Positions 63,759 through 64,000 of a stretch of 64,000 bases of DNA are shown one piece after another; position 1 is the stretch's first letter, and each line of letters begins with the position of its first letter. The notes beneath the pieces are model-generated. The model searched no databases, had not been told where the DNA came from, and was given only the letters and a program-made list of their open reading frames with translations. The translations under genes were made by a program, and so were the position numbers. Origin of the DNA: Rhodococcus triatomae BKS 15-14 (GTDB lineage: Bacteria > Actinomycetota > Actinomycetes > Mycobacteriales > Mycobacteriaceae). The stretch is from the NCBI GenBank assembly GCA_000341795.1, contig AODO01000012.1, forward strand, positions 226,375-290,374. The letters run 5' to 3'.

Positions 63759-64000
63759 GTTGCCCCGGAGCGGCCGAGAACGAGTTTCTTGGTGGTGATG
63801 GTGTGTGCGTGTTCTTTGAGAACTCAACAGTGTGCCGATGAATGTCAGTGCCAATATTTTTGGTACTCCACTCCATCACTTTTGTGTGGGGTGGGTATTG
63901 CTGGCTCCGGTCCTTCTTCCGTCGGATTCGGGGTCAGTGTTTGAATGCTAGTTTGAGTTTTTGAATGCTAGTGATTTGACTCGATGTCTATGACTGATTA
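63759..64000 (+). other. rrn leader: rRNA operon leader (16S gene lies beyond the window)
   Basis: This stretch is AT-richer than the coding DNA and has no credible gene. It contains a boxA-type antitermination site, a long imperfect stem (CAATA at 63852 pairing with TATTG ending 63900, enclosing CTCCACTCC/GGGGTGGG), and two copies of TTGAATGCTAGT at 63941 and 63961. This layout is that of actinobacterial 16S precursor leaders. The mature 16S start is not reached. Confidence 0.75.
63810..63825 (+). promoter_or_regulatory. boxA antitermination element
   Basis: TGTTCTTTGAGAACTC, followed by AACAGTGTG, closely resembles the boxA region in mycobacterial rRNA leaders (TGTTGTTTGAGAACTC), the NusB/NusE loading site. 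Confidence 0.8.

Noticed and set aside
63614..63879. Two overlapping small frames (75-85 codons) near the right edge
   Set aside because: They cover the rRNA promoter, boxA and leader stem, and have no ribosome site.
63941..63972. Direct repeat TTGAATGCTAGT with 20-bp period
   Set aside because: Only two copies inside the rRNA leader; too short to be a CRISPR or mobile element, so noted only as part of the leader.

Overview
The window is GC-rich, densely coded chromosomal DNA of an actinobacterium in the order Mycobacteriales. Gene order closely follows the conserved block known in Mycobacterium tuberculosis: polA - rpsA - coaE(GrpB fusion) - DUF402 - uvrB ... universal stress protein - metallo-beta-lactamase-fold protein - uvrA - infC-rpmI-rplT - rRNA methyltransferase - pheST - argCJBDFRGH - hydrolase/ligase fusion - Trm112-like - mpg - tyrS. 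There are no PE/PPE genes and no arg-linked polyketide genes, and many ABC transporter and lipid genes are inserted, so Rhodococcus (or a close relative such as Nocardia) is the best guess. The genus call is inference from synteny and composition, without a database search.

Layout. 1-3585: branched-chain amino acid ABC transporter (livHMGF, livH cut by the window edge). 3654-7156: polA and a PIG-L family deacetylase. 7193-9341: thioredoxin, 2'-5' RNA ligase-like protein, isocitrate/isopropylmalate dehydrogenase family enzyme. 9367-12049: glutamate-type ABC importer, ending in an unusual double palindrome. 12166-13205: SPFH membrane protein plus ribbon-helix-helix protein. 13254-17045: ABC-2 exporter with two ATPases, then a methyltransferase. 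17235-23532: rpsA, coaE, uvrB and three small genes. 23539-27221: ABC permease and a hydrolase-ABC ATPase fusion. 27390-34611: universal stress protein, HelD-like helicase, PNPOx-like protein, MBL protein, uvrA. 34705-35470: a 41-residue peptide gene and a DUF1844 gene. 35477-39073 and on to 41593: infC (ATC start, structured leader), rpmI, rplT, rRNA methyltransferase, pheS, pheT. 41720-49447: two small unknown genes and two lipid-type clusters each with a divergent TetR regulator (AidB-like acyl-CoA dehydrogenase with acyl-CoA ligase; PF10118 protein with a polytopic membrane protein). 49492-58058: arginine biosynthesis argCJBDFRGH. 58133-63393: hydrolase/ligase fusion, Trm112-like, mpg, tyrS. 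63453-64000: promoters and leader of an rRNA operon whose 16S gene lies beyond the edge.

Expression signals are readable. At least nine genes have a TANNNT hexamer ending 6-7 nt before the start codon, as expected for leaderless mRNAs. Three TAG stop codons form the first half of such hexamers for the next gene. Nearly every convergent gene pair is separated by a strong hairpin. I see no insertion sequence, prophage, CRISPR array or tRNA gene. The most unusual items are the membrane-spanning hydrolase-ABC ATPase fusion, the hairpin/attenuator leader of infC, the 41-residue amphipathic peptide, the twin palindromes near 12080 and the palindrome in front of the SPFH-RHH pair.
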